Source of the DNA: Leuctra nigra
Lineage: Eukaryota; Arthropoda; Insecta; Plecoptera; Leuctridae
DNA: 64,000 nucleotides
Assembly (NCBI GenBank): GCA_934045905.1
Contig: OW203768.1
Location: 25,759,060 to 25,823,059 of the forward strand
Reading direction: 5' to 3'
The translations under genes and the position numbers were made by a program. Positions 20,400 through 32,699 of the stretch are shown here, in pieces. The notes under the pieces are model-generated. The model did no database searches. It was not told the origin of the DNA and saw only the letters and a program-made list of their open reading frames with translations. Positions within the stretch are counted from its first letter, which is position 1. Every line of letters begins with the position of its first letter.

Positions 20400-20828
20400 A
20401 TCTAGATAATATGCTACTTGGAATAAGTCAAGATAGAGTAGCAACAGTTTGTAGCATTAAGACTGTATGGCAAACCCGGAAGCAAAATCTTATCATAGGT
20501 ACTTATTTAAACAATTATAACTCTAATAAAAACAAAGAAGAAGATAATATACCAGGAAAAAACTTAGTAAAATACAAATATTTGAAAAGAAACACTGGTA
20601 TTGTCAAGAAATACAAATATTGCGGACTCTTTTTATTTTTATTTCTTGACAATACCAGTGTTTCTGTTCAAATATTTGTATTTTATTAATTATAACTCTG
20701 ATATAGAAGTGTAGGATAAATGTTTGTGTTCTGACAGCTATCACATAAGTAAAATTAAAGACATATTAACAGTACATATTATGATCCATTTCGAATTAAA
20801 TAATGAAACATTTATTCCTCTAAACTTG
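20400..20828. other. 430-bp spacer between the inverted hAT copies, with a long hairpin
   Basis: Bases 20574-20620 and 20638-20684 are near-perfect inverse arms (AATACAAATATTTGAAAAG... against CTGTTCAAATATTTGTATT) with a loop of about 17 bases. No gene is evident. Confidence 0.55.
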
Positions 20829-20982
20829 CAGTGGTACTCAACCTTTTTGACTCGCGGGCCAATAATACAAATTTGCTTTGGTCGGTGGGCCGCATAAAAA
20901 AAACAATATAGGCGAGGCAAGTAGAGGCGATATTTCAAAATTTGCTTCCACTTTAGTATAACAAGCTGAATTTTTTACCATA

Positions 20983-21820
20983 TCGTCGCCTCAGAGTGTA
21001 AGTGCTCTATGTCCAACTTTTCCCATCCGGTGATACAGAGGGGTCAAACTTTATGATTTTATTAACCCTATAAAAGTATAAACAATAACTGTAGTTTTAA
21101 GTTTATATCATCACTTATTCGAATGAGAACACTTATTTATGTGTTTCATTGATGTTTCAGTAACAAACGAAGCGAAAATAGGTAATTTCTTGTTGGACAT
21201 AGAACTTTGTGCACATTTCTTAGCGAGTGTCTGTTAGAAATGTGGACATAGGACTTCTGCATTTGGAAATCAATGCAACGGCCAATGCTATTGCGGTACA
21301 CTAATATTTTTTTATTTCTCATGAATATTACTGAAGATATTGTATCAGTTAGTGTTTCAGAGTGATTAACAATTAATTATTCATATAAATTAATAAAGAA
21401 TTGAATTAAATATTTTAGAAAACTATAAAATTACACAAAAATCTCAATTCCACACAAAATAAATGTAAATAAATTATACAAATAATATCTAACTACTTAA
21501 TTTTAATCTTACTCTGACGTGACCTTCGAATTAAGGAATTAATAGCAGGTTGACTAATATCCCAGATGCGCGCCAACTTGACAGTTTGAACGTGAGGGAG
21601 CGTTCTGATTGGACGATGCGGACATAGAGCAAATGCATCCGAACAAGTCATTGATGACTGGACATAGAGCAAACGATTTCCGTTCATAATTACCGTAAAA
21701 GTGATAAATTGGAGGGAATTCTAATTGATATAGATCAAGTTCATTCTAATACATGACCTAAACCGACAATCTCAAAATTTCAAAAATTGGAGATAGATCA
21801 CTTACACTCTGACACGACGA
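20983..21820. mobile_element. Tc1/mariner-like element in the left arm of X2
   Basis: 838 bp. The inverse ends are based on TCGTCG..TCAGAGTGTAAG, about 28 of 32 bases matching. TA stands on both sides (20981-20982 and 21821-21822). The inverse arm of X2 at about 25570 lacks it, which gives the empty site. It carries a transposase helix-turn-helix remnant on the - strand. GGACATAGARC-type motifs occur at least five times. Confidence 0.75.
21493..21687 (-). pseudogene. Tc1/mariner transposase N-terminal helix-turn-helix remnant
   Basis: A short frame contains KLARIWDISQPAINSLIRRS. This fits the Tc1/Tc3-type DNA-binding helix-turn-helix (pattern: hydrophobic-A..-I-S-x-x-x-(I/V)...I-x-R). The catalytic DDE/D region is absent. 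Its place within a TA-flanked TIR element supports the call. Confidence 0.5.
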
Positions 21821-22649
21821 TATGTCAACGAGAGTACAAAGGTCATATATGCCAAAGTGCACCAAAATATTCTTGTCGGAACAACCCCCAAAAAATATGG
21901 AACCCCAAAATTGTAGTGAGTCTCCAAATGGTAATAGTTGTTTAGTAATGGTCTTAAAGATAACTATAAAGCATCATAAAATTTCGAAAAAAATCATAGG
22001 GGTGTACACATATGTGGTCTACACTATTTAGTTGTAAAATTTACATTTTTGTCGTATTTAATAGTCATTACTTGCAAAAAATGGCACACCAAACACTTAA
22101 GTTGACCAATTGTCCGCGCGTCGATTGTTGCTGTGACCATAATTATCAACGGAAAAAGCTCCAACTAGTTGCATTCGATAGATCTGTTCATTGGCTACAA
22201 GGAAAAAATATAAACCCACCAAAACGTAAACTTCGTCGCATTGATTTTGCAAAAAACGCCGAGCGCATGTTTTCCCGTCAAATTCTGAAAATGGACATAA
22301 TGCCATAATATTGCAGAATATGATTAAACAGAACACAAATATAATTAATATTTACTTATATACACCTTAAGGGGTTGTAAAAAAAATAGTTTAAGTAAGT
22401 ACCTACCCCTAAAGGCGTGTTTTTGTTATTTTAATACATTTCTCAATGAAACTATACACATTTTTATATCCAACTCAAAAAAGTGACCTAAAAAAATGTT
22501 CCCAGGTCAAATTGGGCTATATCAATTAAAACATCCCCTAAAAATGTCAATACAAACAATTTAGACGTTTTCAGAGGTTCTAGCTTGTGTTTTGCGCGTG
22601 CTGGAATGCTAAACGCTGGGGCTCGTGCTGGGGTAGTGAGTGAAGCTTA

Positions 22650-24747
22650 CTGTCTGTTTCCAATGGTTTCATCATCGAATATCACTAAACAAGACACTGA
22701 TAGTATGGTCTCATACGTAGATCCAATAAATGATATGTAATGTTAATAATGAGAATTTTGTCATCCCTGACTGACAATGACCTCCATATTTACTGTATTG
22801 ACAATTTTATCTTACCCCGACAATTTCATTTTGTCCAGGCAACTCAATATCGTCATTTTCTACAGAAATCATTTGCAATATCTATGCAAAAAATTAATGT
22901 GTAATCTGCCACTAATCAGGATTGTTGTATTAATGTAAATTAAGTGTGGCTATACATCAAGATCACTAGTAACTGGAAGAGATCATAATATTTTATTATT
23001 CTCCGCTTTCAAATAGCAATAAAATATTATGACTACCAAATGTTTATTACCTTCTTGACAGTTTAAATTACTCATAGCAACAGATGCCCGGCTCGAGCCT
23101 TTACGTGAATTAACAAAGGATTGTGACCTTGTCCAGGGATGGCAACTCATCCTGTTCAAAGTGTATTCGTTTTGTTATATCGACAGTGTAATTGTTTCTA
23201 TAGCATTTTTCTATACACACACAGTCATGAACGTAAGTTAGAACACTGTCAACCTGGAATGGGTATACGATTGATTGGTTATAATTTTCTATATAAATAA
23301 TAAGTATATAAAAATATAATATAGAATGCAATAATTGCATTCTATTGTGAATCATCTTAGATAATGTCGTCTGGTGAATGGTGTCATCTTAGATAATATT
23401 AGTGTAGCTGGCCTATCAAGTGAAAATTTGCCTCGATCTAAATACACATTTATTTGCGAATGTCACCGCCTGAATGTTTTGTACTGTGACGATCACACAA
23501 TCACTGAAAATGTCTTATTATAATTATAATAAACACGTGCATGCAAGCAAGCATGCTAAGACAGTACGTCAAAACCTTCCATTTAGATTTCCCAATATGC
23601 CCCCAACAATATACTCATCTATGAGGAGGCACCATGTTGCGATCAAAAGAAAAGCCAAAAGACAACTTTAAAGATAATGCAGTGTCCTAATCTAAACGCA
23701 TTGCTCGAGATACCTCCAAACGTTTAGATTGAAACCTGCATTGATTTATCTTTGGCGAAGATGAGTGAGTGACTTTTGTAAGTTGCCACAAAACGACAAA
23801 GAAGCGACTCATTATCACATGCCAGGCTGGAATCAAAAGCCCCATTTGCTAGTAGAGATCAGACGCAATAGTCATACAGAAACTTACATTTCAATAGATG
23901 TATTTACAGAAAACATGCGACAACATAGGCAATATTACCAGGCGTATTGGGCGGCGAAAAATCAATGCAGCTAATAAAGACAGAGATAATTAAAAATTTG
24001 AGAGAGAAGACTGTTTAATTTTTATAATTTAAGAGCCAACGGTTATGAAAATGTGTTTTTGTTCCACAACTGTGAGAGAAATACGTACAATATTTAAAAT
24101 TTAAAATCAAGACGGTGCCGAATCAATCGTTGCAGAACAATGATGAGAACACATGAGAAGGGTACACTTCTATTTGAATATTCCGTTATATTATGATTGT
24201 CCAACGTAATCGAAAAGCTAAAAGACATTCTGACCATGTAAGAGTATTATCAAATTATGTTCTTATCAAAATCGCATTTCCATAGCGACTAATGAAGCCC
24301 ATCAATGGATGATTGCGTGAATAGAACCTTGTGTCGGGATTGTAGAATCTCCGATATTTGCCAATGGTGTCATCTTCATTACATATCGCGGACTCACACA
24401 ATGCAACAAATTGTCACTTGTCAGTGTAACTTCAACAGGGATGGACTTGTACCCCTGATGTTCATTTAACTCCATGGGTACACAGACGTTTCCCCTGTAC
24501 AAGCAATAGTCATAATTCATTCAGGTGTTTTTTAAAATATTATTTTGTAACATTATGTTATTATAACACCATTTACAGTTTCACGGATAGAAACGTTGAA
24601 AAAAACACTAAGATTTTCAACAAAAATAGTGCGACAAAGTTTACGTTTTACGTAACAAGGGCCGATGTTAACTGATAGCGTAAATTGACAATTGAAGATC
24701 AGAGATCTATGACATAATTCACAACCACAACATTTGGCAAACGACTA
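22650..24747. other. 2.1-kb loop of the inverted repeat, no recognised gene
   Basis: Only short frames, the longest about 80 codons: 23474-23671 and 23765-23974 on +, 24302-24520 on -. None shows a motif I recognise. ATATTTTATT occurs in inverse orientation near 22988 and 23018. It could be the unique centre of another transposon. Confidence 0.4.
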
Positions 24748-27339
24748 TACTACCCCAGCACGAGCCCCAGCGTTTAGCATAACACGGCATAACACCACGC
24801 GCAAAATCCCAAACTAGAACCTCTGGAAACATCTAAAATGGTTTGTATTGACATTTTTAGGGGATGTTTTAATTGATATAGCCCAATTTGACCTGGAAAC
24901 ATTATTTTATGTCACTTTTTTTGAGTTGGATATAAAAATATGTTGTTATATTGAGAAATGTATAAAAAAAACAAAAATTGACCTTTAGGGGTAGGTACTT
25001 ACTCAACACTATTTTTTTACAACCCCTTAAGGTGAATATAAGTTAATCTTAATTACATTTGTGTTCTATTTAATCATATTCTGCAATATTATGGCATTAT
25101 GTCCATTTTCAGAATTTGGCGGGAAATCATGCGCTCGGCGTTTTTTGCAAAATCAATGCGACGAAGTTTACGTTTTGGTGGGTTTATATTTTTTTCCTTG
25201 TAGCCAATGAACAGATCTATCGATTGCAACTAGTTGGAGCTTTTTCCGTTGATAATTATGGTCACAGCAACAATCGACGCGCGGATAATGGGTCAACTTA
25301 AGCGTTTGGGGTGCAATTTTGTGCAAGTAATGACTATTAAATACGACAAAAATGTAAATTTTACAACTTAATAGTGTAGACCACATATGTGTACACCCAT
25401 ATGATTTTTTTCGTAATTTTATGATGCTTTATAGTTATCTTTAAGACCATTACTAATCAACTATCACCATTTGGAGACTCACAAAAATTTTGAGGTTCCA
25501 TAATTTTTTTGGGGTGGTTCCGACAAGAATATTTTGGTGCACTTTGGCTTATATGACCTTTGTACTGTTATTGACACATGGTAAAAAATTCAGCTTGATA
25601 TACCAAAGTGGAAGCAAACTTCTTTATTTGACGAGATAGCTTTGACTAATAATGCTCACGTGATCAGGTACGTCCATTCGAGGCGCGAAGGACATACTTT
25701 TATCAAGGGGGGGGAGGGGGGGGGGGGGGGGGGTGAGACTGCGAAACTTAGAAGGGGGGTCTGGGGGGCGAAGCCCCTGAGTTTTAGCCCCGCAGGGCTT
25801 TTTTTTAGAATCTAACAATTTAAAAGTGATTCTGGGGCTCTAGAATGCACGAACTGAAGCATACTATACCTTCCAATTGTTGCCCCGCAGGGCGATTTTT
25901 TTAGAATTTCACAATTTAAAAGTGATTCTGGGATGCTAAACTTAAGTTTGTATGGAAAATGGGGGATCAGTCTGCTGGGGGGGGGGGGGGGGGGAGGATA
26001 ATCCCCCCATCTCCCTTTCCTACGTACCTGGGCCCTGGGTACATGCAGTGTCTTTTGTTTATTAGGAAACGAATCGAACGATGTTTCACACGCCAAAACA
26101 ATACACTCTTTATTACAATTTTCGGAATTCGTAATGGCTTCATTTTCGTTGCAACAAGTATAAAGTTACATTTAAGTTTTCGTCGCATTTTCAGCCTGAT
26201 ACGTGGATCCTTACATGACAAAATCATCCAAATTTATCTCAAATAAAACGAGAAACTATTATTTTTTAAATATTATTTTCACAGTGGACACATTTTGTAA
26301 GTAAGTAGATATTTGAAACGCCAACTGGGGGGGGCCACAAAATTTTGTCCCGCGGGCCGCAGGTTGAGTACCACTGCCCTAAAGTGTCTTATAACACAGA
26401 CCTTGATAGGACTTGGTATCGCACGCTTAGTGTAGTCTTAAAATTATTTATGGGTATACGCAAAAACAATGCCACGCGTAGGAAAATAGGAGGGGTTTGA
26501 GGGCTTTGCCCCCAAGAAAATTTTCCTCAAGGTCATTCGTTTGGTGCATTGTAACGATTTCTTGAAACACTTTTTGCTGTAATAACATCCTTTATTTTTC
26601 TCCATATCTTTACTTTTCCAGAAATTTCTTGTGATTTTCTTTAATTGAGCGAGCGAAGCGAGCGTCTCCATTTGGCTCTTTTGGCACGGACCTCTGTTTT
26701 TTTTTTTTTCTGTTACCTGACTGTATACAGGTCAGAGTTTTTCTTCGATCGAGCTGAAATTTTGCACACATGTGGACACAACCTTTTCTGTTTGCACACC
26801 CCGAATTTTTTTGAAATTTATTCATTGGCTTAAATTTAAATAAACATCTCCTGATGGTAGGTTGAAAAATGAAACTGGTCTTCGATAAATCTGATGAAAC
26901 ACATATTTTGGCTATACAGGTCCGAGTTTTTCTTTGATCGAGCTGAAATTTTGCACACATGTAAAACCAACCATCTCTGTTTGCATAACATTTTTTTTTG
27001 AAACCCATTCATTGGTTAAAATTTAAATAAATATCTCCTGATAGGCTGAAAAATGAAAACGGTCTTCGATAATTCTGATCAAACTCATATTTTGCATGAC
27101 CATTAAGACCAATATTGTCTCTTATTTTACAAAATTTCATCCCAATCAGTTTAGAACGTATGAACGTATTGAAATTTTTAATATCTGTCAGTAATGAAGT
27201 ATCGAAATGAATGTTTTCCAGTGCCAATTGAATTGATTCTGATTTGCTTTATGAACCAGGTTCTTAGATTCTATTTTAAAGTTTCGATGAAAAGCATATA
27301 CTTTTAAGTTGATATCATAATTAATTCAATATGGATGTA

Positions 27340-27363
27340 CTAGAGGGACCCGCTTACAAATTG
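27340..27363 (-). mobile_element. 3' end of Helitron family 3 (short)
   Basis: On the - strand: stem CTTACAA/TTGTAAG, then CGGGTCCCTCTAG, followed by T. Same terminus as 30691, 37868 and 62264 but with a different stem sequence. Confidence 0.6.
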
Positions 27364-27967
27364 TAAGTTGTGTGATTCGAATTTATGATTAATTTATCAC
27401 CAACTACGTACCAAGTTTGGGAATTGTTAAAAAGCGTCCTTCCTGACGGTTTTGTTCGTGGTATTACCTCAGTGAACAGGCAAATGCTGGGAAGGTATAC
27501 TCAACTAATAGGCCACGACCGCCTTCTTCCCTGCTTCCATCTTTACCTACTATTCGCCATCATCTAAGTTGTGTGATTCGAATTTATGATTAATTTATCA
27601 CCAACTACGTACCAAAGTTTGGGAATTGTTAAAAAGCGTCCTTCCTGACGGTTTTGTTCGTGGTATTACCTCAGTGAACAGGCAAATGCTGGGAAGGTAT
27701 ACCCAACTAATAGGCCACGACCGCCTCCTTCCCTGCTTCCATCATTACCTACTATTCACCATCATCTAAGTTGTGTGATTCGAATTTATGATTAATTTAT
27801 CACCAACTACGTACCAAAGTTTGGGAAATGTTAAAAAGCGTCCTTCCTGACGGTTTTGTTCGTGGTATTACCTCAGTGAACAGGCAAATGCTTGGAAGGT
27901 ATACCCAACTAATAGGCCACGACCGCCTCCTTCCCACCTTCCATCTTTACCTCCTATTCACCATCAT
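27364..27967 (+). repeat. Three tandem copies of a SINE body (about 202-bp units)
   Basis: Units start at 27364, 27565 and 27767 with TAAGTTGTGTGATTCGAA. Each contains CAAATGCTGGGAAGGTATAC and AGGCCACGACCGCC. The same body follows a tRNA head in the SINE at 54031-54285. The tRNA head is missing here, so the array arose by tandem duplication, not three insertions. Confidence 0.85.
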
Positions 27968-28339
27968 CTCCCATCATCATAATATGTTAGCTGCAGAACA
28001 GTGCGACGTTATACACTACTAAAACAAATAAGTACCTACATGGATATTACAAATCTACTACAGATTAAAATTTCTAAACAAATCCAAGTTACAAATCTGA
28101 AATCATAAATGAGTGAATTATACGCAACTTAAAAAAATAACGGCCCAATGAGTACATAAGAAATGAAAAATGAAAAATTGGGTAAAAAGATTTTAAAAAA
28201 GTTTCTAAGAAAACATGGAATACTCATATCAAATTTAGATAAAACCAGAGAAGCTCTCTCATTGACTGAGATCTGTCACGTGATCTTACTTGCCTCCTGA
28301 TGAAATAAAAGTCTGCATCTCTGCACAATTCACATCAAC

Positions 28340-28471
28340 ATCAGGAATTCACATCAGGTTACATGGCAGATCAGCAGGGAGCCGCTGAGCTTATCAGTCG
28401 ATCCCACATTGCTGAATGTCGCCTTTTTGTACTTAAAGATGCAAATAAAGATAATTGAAATTGAAATTGAA
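28340..28471 (+). mobile_element. 5'-truncated non-LTR retrotransposon tail
   Basis: 132 bp ending AAATAAAGATAATTGAAATT with an (ATTGAA)n tail. It is flanked by ACATCAAC on both sides. An 8-bp duplication and simple-repeat tail are typical of a heavily truncated LINE insertion. Confidence 0.7.
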
Positions 28472-28640
28472 ACATCAACGATCGATCGCTTTAGTACAAT
28501 TTTGATTCCCAAAACGTAATTGACAATCTACTAATGAGAAGTTGCGACGTTAGGTATGTATACTCGGGCTTAAAAGTTCACTTACGCCCCCCCCCCCCCT
28601 AACCCCTCACCCTTTGCAACCCCAAAAATAACATCTAATT

Positions 28641-30100
28641 GAGCGAGCGTAGCGAGCATTGGTAGCGAGCGTCACCACGTTACTCTTACGGCACTTTCTC
28701 TGTGTGTTTTTTTTTTTTTTTTTTTTTTTGTGTTCACTGCCCAGGTCAAACGGCACAACCAATCGATCTGAAATTTTGCACATATACTAACGTAATCTAT
28801 GCGGTCCCTGGGATCGTTTTTGAACGGGCTCATGTTATTGTGTCAAATTTTAAAAAAAAAATCTTTCGATTGGTAGTTCCGATCAATTTGAAATTTTGAC
28901 AAGTCATGGCGACCAACATTGTACCCAATCATACAAAGTTTCAGCCAAATCCTCCCATTGGTTAAAATTTAAAAAAATCTTTTATGTCATTTTTTAAATT
29001 TAAACTTGAACCGTATGACTGATCAACTTTAAACTTTGCATGGTCATTGGGACTAACATTATCTGCATTTTTGACAATTTTCAGACTAATCTATGTTTAA
29101 ATCCAAAAGTTATTGACGTTTTACGGACATTTTGCGTGTTGGCTGTCAAATTTCTCGAAAATGTTGATCACGGCTACTTCGACTCTTTATAGTTCCAAGG
29201 TAGTTAGAGTAGAAACTTTCAAACGTATGAAACTGATATGACCATTCAACAGATAGGGCACTAGCCAAACTATCTCCCGCTAGGGTGCTGCCATCGGTTT
29301 TGTGACAAGTGTGAAGTAAGCTGTTCGTGCCACTCAAAATTAAAACTCGCGAAACTTTATTTTGACATGCGTAAGAAGATGTACTCACTGTTTAGATACA
29401 TAGATTTTTTACTCTAGTATAATTAAATGTGTAAAAATAAGAAGATAGTGCAATATATAAAGCAAATTCTATTTCAATCTGAAGCGACACCCTCTCAATT
29501 GTTTTAATTGGAAGTTACAAAATTCCATTAAGCAGTGAGTCAGTTCAAGAGAGCACTGGAAACAAAAATAATTCTGTGAGCTGTCCATATATGATCAAAA
29601 TATCATTATTACACTACCATTTCTAATAATTATCCACTATTTCGTTAAATAACCAAATATCAACATTAATTATTATAATATAACATGAAAATACGGACTG
29701 TGGAGTAAGAAATGCGTTGATTTGAAAAGCACAGCCTCGACGCTAGCGCCGAAGTGGCCGATCCCGTCGTCCTAGCTTGGCATCGCCCCATCGATCTAAT
29801 ATTGTGTAAGTACACACACTTTTATCATATGAGTGGTCCCAGGTCTATTTTTTAAAAGAGATCATGTGATTTTAGAATATTTACGAGGAACAGTTCAATC
29901 AGAAAGGTTCAAAAGGTTCAAGCTTTGCATGGTTATTGGGACTAATGTTTTAGGACAATTTTGAGATTTTTATACTTGAGTCTGACGAAATTCAAGAATT
30001 ATTGGCTTTTAATGATATTTTCGATAGACATTATTTTGGTTCGAGTTGTTGCGCCTGTCCGTGCTCGCTCATCAACGCGTTACACAGAGCGTTTTCCTAG
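28641..30100 (+). mobile_element. Helentron-like element, copy i, inserted in H1
   Basis: It starts TTGAGCGAGCGTAGCGAGC and ends GCTCGCTCATCAACGCGTTA, a hairpin and CTAG|T. The uninterrupted H1 at 522-1375 gives the target site; no duplication is seen. It contains a further insertion at 29256-29790. Confidence 0.75.
29256..29790. mobile_element. DNA-transposon-like insert in Helentron copy i
   Basis: About 535 bp absent from the matching place in copy a. The imperfect inverse ends are AGGGCACTAGCCAAACTA and GGGGCGATGCCAAGCTA, with AT on each side. No ORF with a recognised motif. Confidence 0.5.
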
Positions 30101-30690
30101 TTAACATTATATTGCTTTAACCCGTGGTTCTAGTAAGTCAAGGTCCCAAGAGTTAATTCCAATTTTCGTTCAATGTAAAAAAAATCACTGCCTACTGGGC
30201 CAATTTGAAAGTTTCGAAACTGGTCTGTTCTTCCATGGGCTACACGTCTTGGCAAGTTGGCTACACTCTTGCTTCTCATGTAATTTCTCTCAAAATACTG
30301 TCAAACGTTAGTGAAACGGAGTTAATTCATCGATCAGGTATGTAGAATGTGATTTCGTATATTATTTGAACGAATTATTGCTATAACTTACTTGAAAGTG
30401 GATATAAAGATTCGTTCTGACATTTTGACGTTTTAAAATGACAGTTCGATTATTTTCCATTGTCGGACATACAGGACATACAGGACATACGGACATACGC
30501 GATATGCGCATGCGTGAATAGTGTACATTATGTAAGAGGATTATGTTTTCTGTGAATTGTGTACGCATTTCAGGTTCGAGAATTTGCACGTACCCGTGCG
30601 CGCTCATCACCGCGTTACACTGAGCGTTTTCCTAGTATTAGTTATTTCATGCTTCAAATACAATGCAAATTTATAAATGTTAAAGTTTTA

Positions 30691-31066
30691 CTAGAGGGAC
30701 CCGTCATGTCACACATGACAATAATTTGTGCGATAGTTATACAAATTGTATTAATGAAACGTTGGTAATTTATAAATAGATTTTTATATTTTTATTCAAT
30801 TGGGATGGTGGTGGAAAGTAGGAGGTGCAAGTGAAGTAAGAAAAGAGTTGTTCACAATTCATAGGTGAAATTATGGAAATGAAGGAAAATGTTGAATAAT
30901 TTTCATAATATTTGGCGTATAGTGAAAACTATAGCAGAATTTCAGGATACACAATGTTTGCGTAAAAATTGCATCGGTCGATTGTGCCAATTTTCCTTGC
31001 AGTTCTCCATGAATGACTTCTATGAAGACTGACTGGAAATTGCGGGTTCTGGATAATGCTACGTAA
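30691..31066 (-). mobile_element. Helitron family 3 fragment with 3' end
   Basis: On the - strand it ends GTCATGTGTGACATGAC (hairpin), then GGGTCCCTCTAG followed by T. The inner boundary is not determined. Confidence 0.55.
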
Positions 31067-31159
31067 GGTTGGGGACAGGCTAAGTTGAACCCTGTTTAGT
31101 ATTGCCATGGTATAGGCTGACCCATGCTAGCGCGGGTTCAACTTAGCCTGTCCCCGACC
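31067..31159. mobile_element. 93-bp MITE
   Basis: Inverse arms based on GGTTGGGGACAGGCTAAGTT at each end around a short centre. Beyond its right end, VGSRRSVDW can be read on +. This matches the C-terminal stretch after the Helitron helicase remnant at 34430-35270, so the MITE split a Helitron copy. Confidence 0.7.
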
Positions 31160-31287
31160 ATAGAATTGACTAAGTAGGCAGCAGGCGATCTGTGGATTGG
31201 ATTTTATTTTAAAACCGTTATTTTACCAACACCTGAGTTAGCTCAACTTGGAGTCCAGGATCATTATCATAGTTAGAATCATCTCCA

Positions 31288-31345
31288 TCTAGTCGCGCGT
31301 TAGCGTGACGCTGCCAAGCACCACGCTACACCCTCCGCGAGTTAT
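31288..31345 (-). repeat. tRNA-like SINE head fragment
   Basis: CTAGTCGCGCGTTAGCGTGA and GCTGCCAAGCACCACGCTAC recur at 32648-32700. On the - strand the second block reads GGTGTAGCG...GCTTGGCAGCGTCACGC, which resembles a tRNA D-arm and anticodon arm. The B box is not present. Confidence 0.4.
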
Positions 31346-31539
31346 ACTGGAAAGGCTTCAGTGACGATTTCCCGGTTCCGGCTACCATAGACGCAAATAT
31401 AAACGGCAGTTCAAAACTGTGGTAATCGAGTACATTTACCCACATGACAACACATACCAAATTGCAAATCTTTGCGATCATCCGTTCAAGGCGAAAATTT
31501 GGTGTGAAACATGCTGAAAATAACTTTCATGGTCATTAG

Positions 31540-32000
31540 TTAGTTAGTCACCACAACTTTGCGCTCATCTACAGATCGAACGGTTTGACCTAGAAAGTTG
31601 AAATTTCGCACAAAAATAGAGACCAAAATCGCATGTTGCATGGTGGGTAATAGTCGTCAGCATTTTGACCGGAAGTGTTTTTTTTTAATTTTTGTAACCT
31701 TAAATACATAATTTTGCAAAAGTGGCTCAACCGATCGACCTAAAAACCTTTACCCGATATGAAAAATTAGCATCTGATGATAGTTTGTCCTAATTTTTTT
31801 TTTGTATCGCCATTTTTTAACCGGAAGTGACGTCATATGTTCGAAGAGACGTTTTCCGATCGGAACGAAACTAGCGCCATACGACTCAGATGGTCATCTA
31901 TATGAAATATCAAGAGATAAAATAAAATTTCCTCATGCCCAAAACCGGAAATTACAGTTTTTTACATAACGGAAAATGCAGAGTGAATAAATAACTCGTT
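31540..32000 (+). repeat. Copy of the GACGTCA/CCGGAAG repeat family
   Basis: It contains AACCGGAAGTGACGTCATAT, GATCGGAACGAAACTAGCGC and ATGGTCATCTATATGAAATA. It matches 63850-64000 in the same orientation and 7790-9110 inverted. Confidence 0.65.
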
Positions 32001-32229
32001 TCTTCTTCCAGAGTACTGCGAATATAGACAAATAATTTGCATCCTACAATAGTTTGATCATTTACCAAAAACTTTCCCGCTTCAAGTTCTGCCGGACGTA
32101 TACTTTACAGCGAACTTTTTTACTTTGAACTTTGAAGAGCGTCAAATATTTCGACTTCTTCTATCCTTGTCTAGACCCGATTTGTCGTAAGCACTCGAAA
32201 CCTCCGTGTGACTGTGTTGTGGTGCTCAA

Positions 32230-32680
32230 AACTTCCGTCCCGATTACATTAACCTATAACGCGCAGTTCTAAGTTGATGCATCGGAACGTACGTACATCA
32301 TTGACGATTGACTGTTCTGCTTTCGAGATCTTTCGTCACATCGAAATACTCAGGATCGCCCGAAGGTCACAGACAGTCACACTCTTCGAGTCGGATCCTG
32401 CGAGGGGGGAGAGGGTCATGTTACGCTCGTTAAATATCTTGGGAGTCCTTGATAATGTCAACCTGTCATCATAAATAAGTTTATTCATTCGTTCGTGCTC
32501 CATTTTGCGCCAGTGCAAGAAGAGATTATTTTCTACAAACATATTGAATGTAATTTCAACTTTTTAAAAATATATTGCAAAATCAACTTACGAAATTATA
32601 CAAATTGATGTATGATATATATAAATATATTTAAAACTTGTATTATCTAGTCGCGCGTTAGCGTGACGCTGCCAAGCACT
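32230..32680 (+). repeat. Dispersed repeat 'R5', copy 1
   Basis: Shares ATCATGTTA..ACGCTC and AATGTCAAC..CCTGTCAT with 61110-61520 in the same order. Class unknown; its right end joins the tRNA-like fragment at 32648. Confidence 0.5.
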
Positions 32681-32699
32681 ACGCTACACCACTACGCGA

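Larger units (their letters stand above)
20829..26381. mobile_element. hAT-family element X2, long copy with an inner inverted repeat
   Basis: The left end is CAGTGGTACTCAACCTTTTT at 20829 and the right end CCACTGCCCTA at 26381. Inside, 21823-22650 and 24747-25560 are inverse copies of about 0.8 kb around a 2.1-kb loop. The right arm carries two copies of a unit with CAATTTAAAAGTGATTCTGG and poly-G tracts at 25707-25733 and 25977-25994. No recognisable hAT transposase remains. Confidence 0.55.
28040..30541 (-). repeat. H1 repeat, inverted copy, interrupted
   Basis: 28040-28640 and 30101-30541 together match the inverse of 522-1375. Helentron-like copy i sits between the two parts, and a 132-bp LINE tail sits at 28340-28471. 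Confidence 0.75.
26646..30635 (+). mobile_element. Helentron-like element, copy g, split by nested insertions
   Basis: The 5' part 26646-27339 starts TTGAGCGAGCGAAGCGAGCG. The 3' part 30542-30635 ends CATCACCGCGTTACACTGAG...CTAG|T. Copy h (50559-51163) shows the two parts are adjacent in an intact copy. The 3.2 kb between holds a Helitron end, a SINE trimer and an H1 repeat that itself carries copy i. Confidence 0.7.

Noticed and set aside
17433..26381. Integrated virus with long terminal inverted repeats
   Set aside because: No viral replication or capsid motif; the ends are hAT-type CAGTGG termini.
27364..27967. CRISPR-like array
   Set aside because: Units are 202 bp with no short repeat/spacer pattern, and belong to a SINE.
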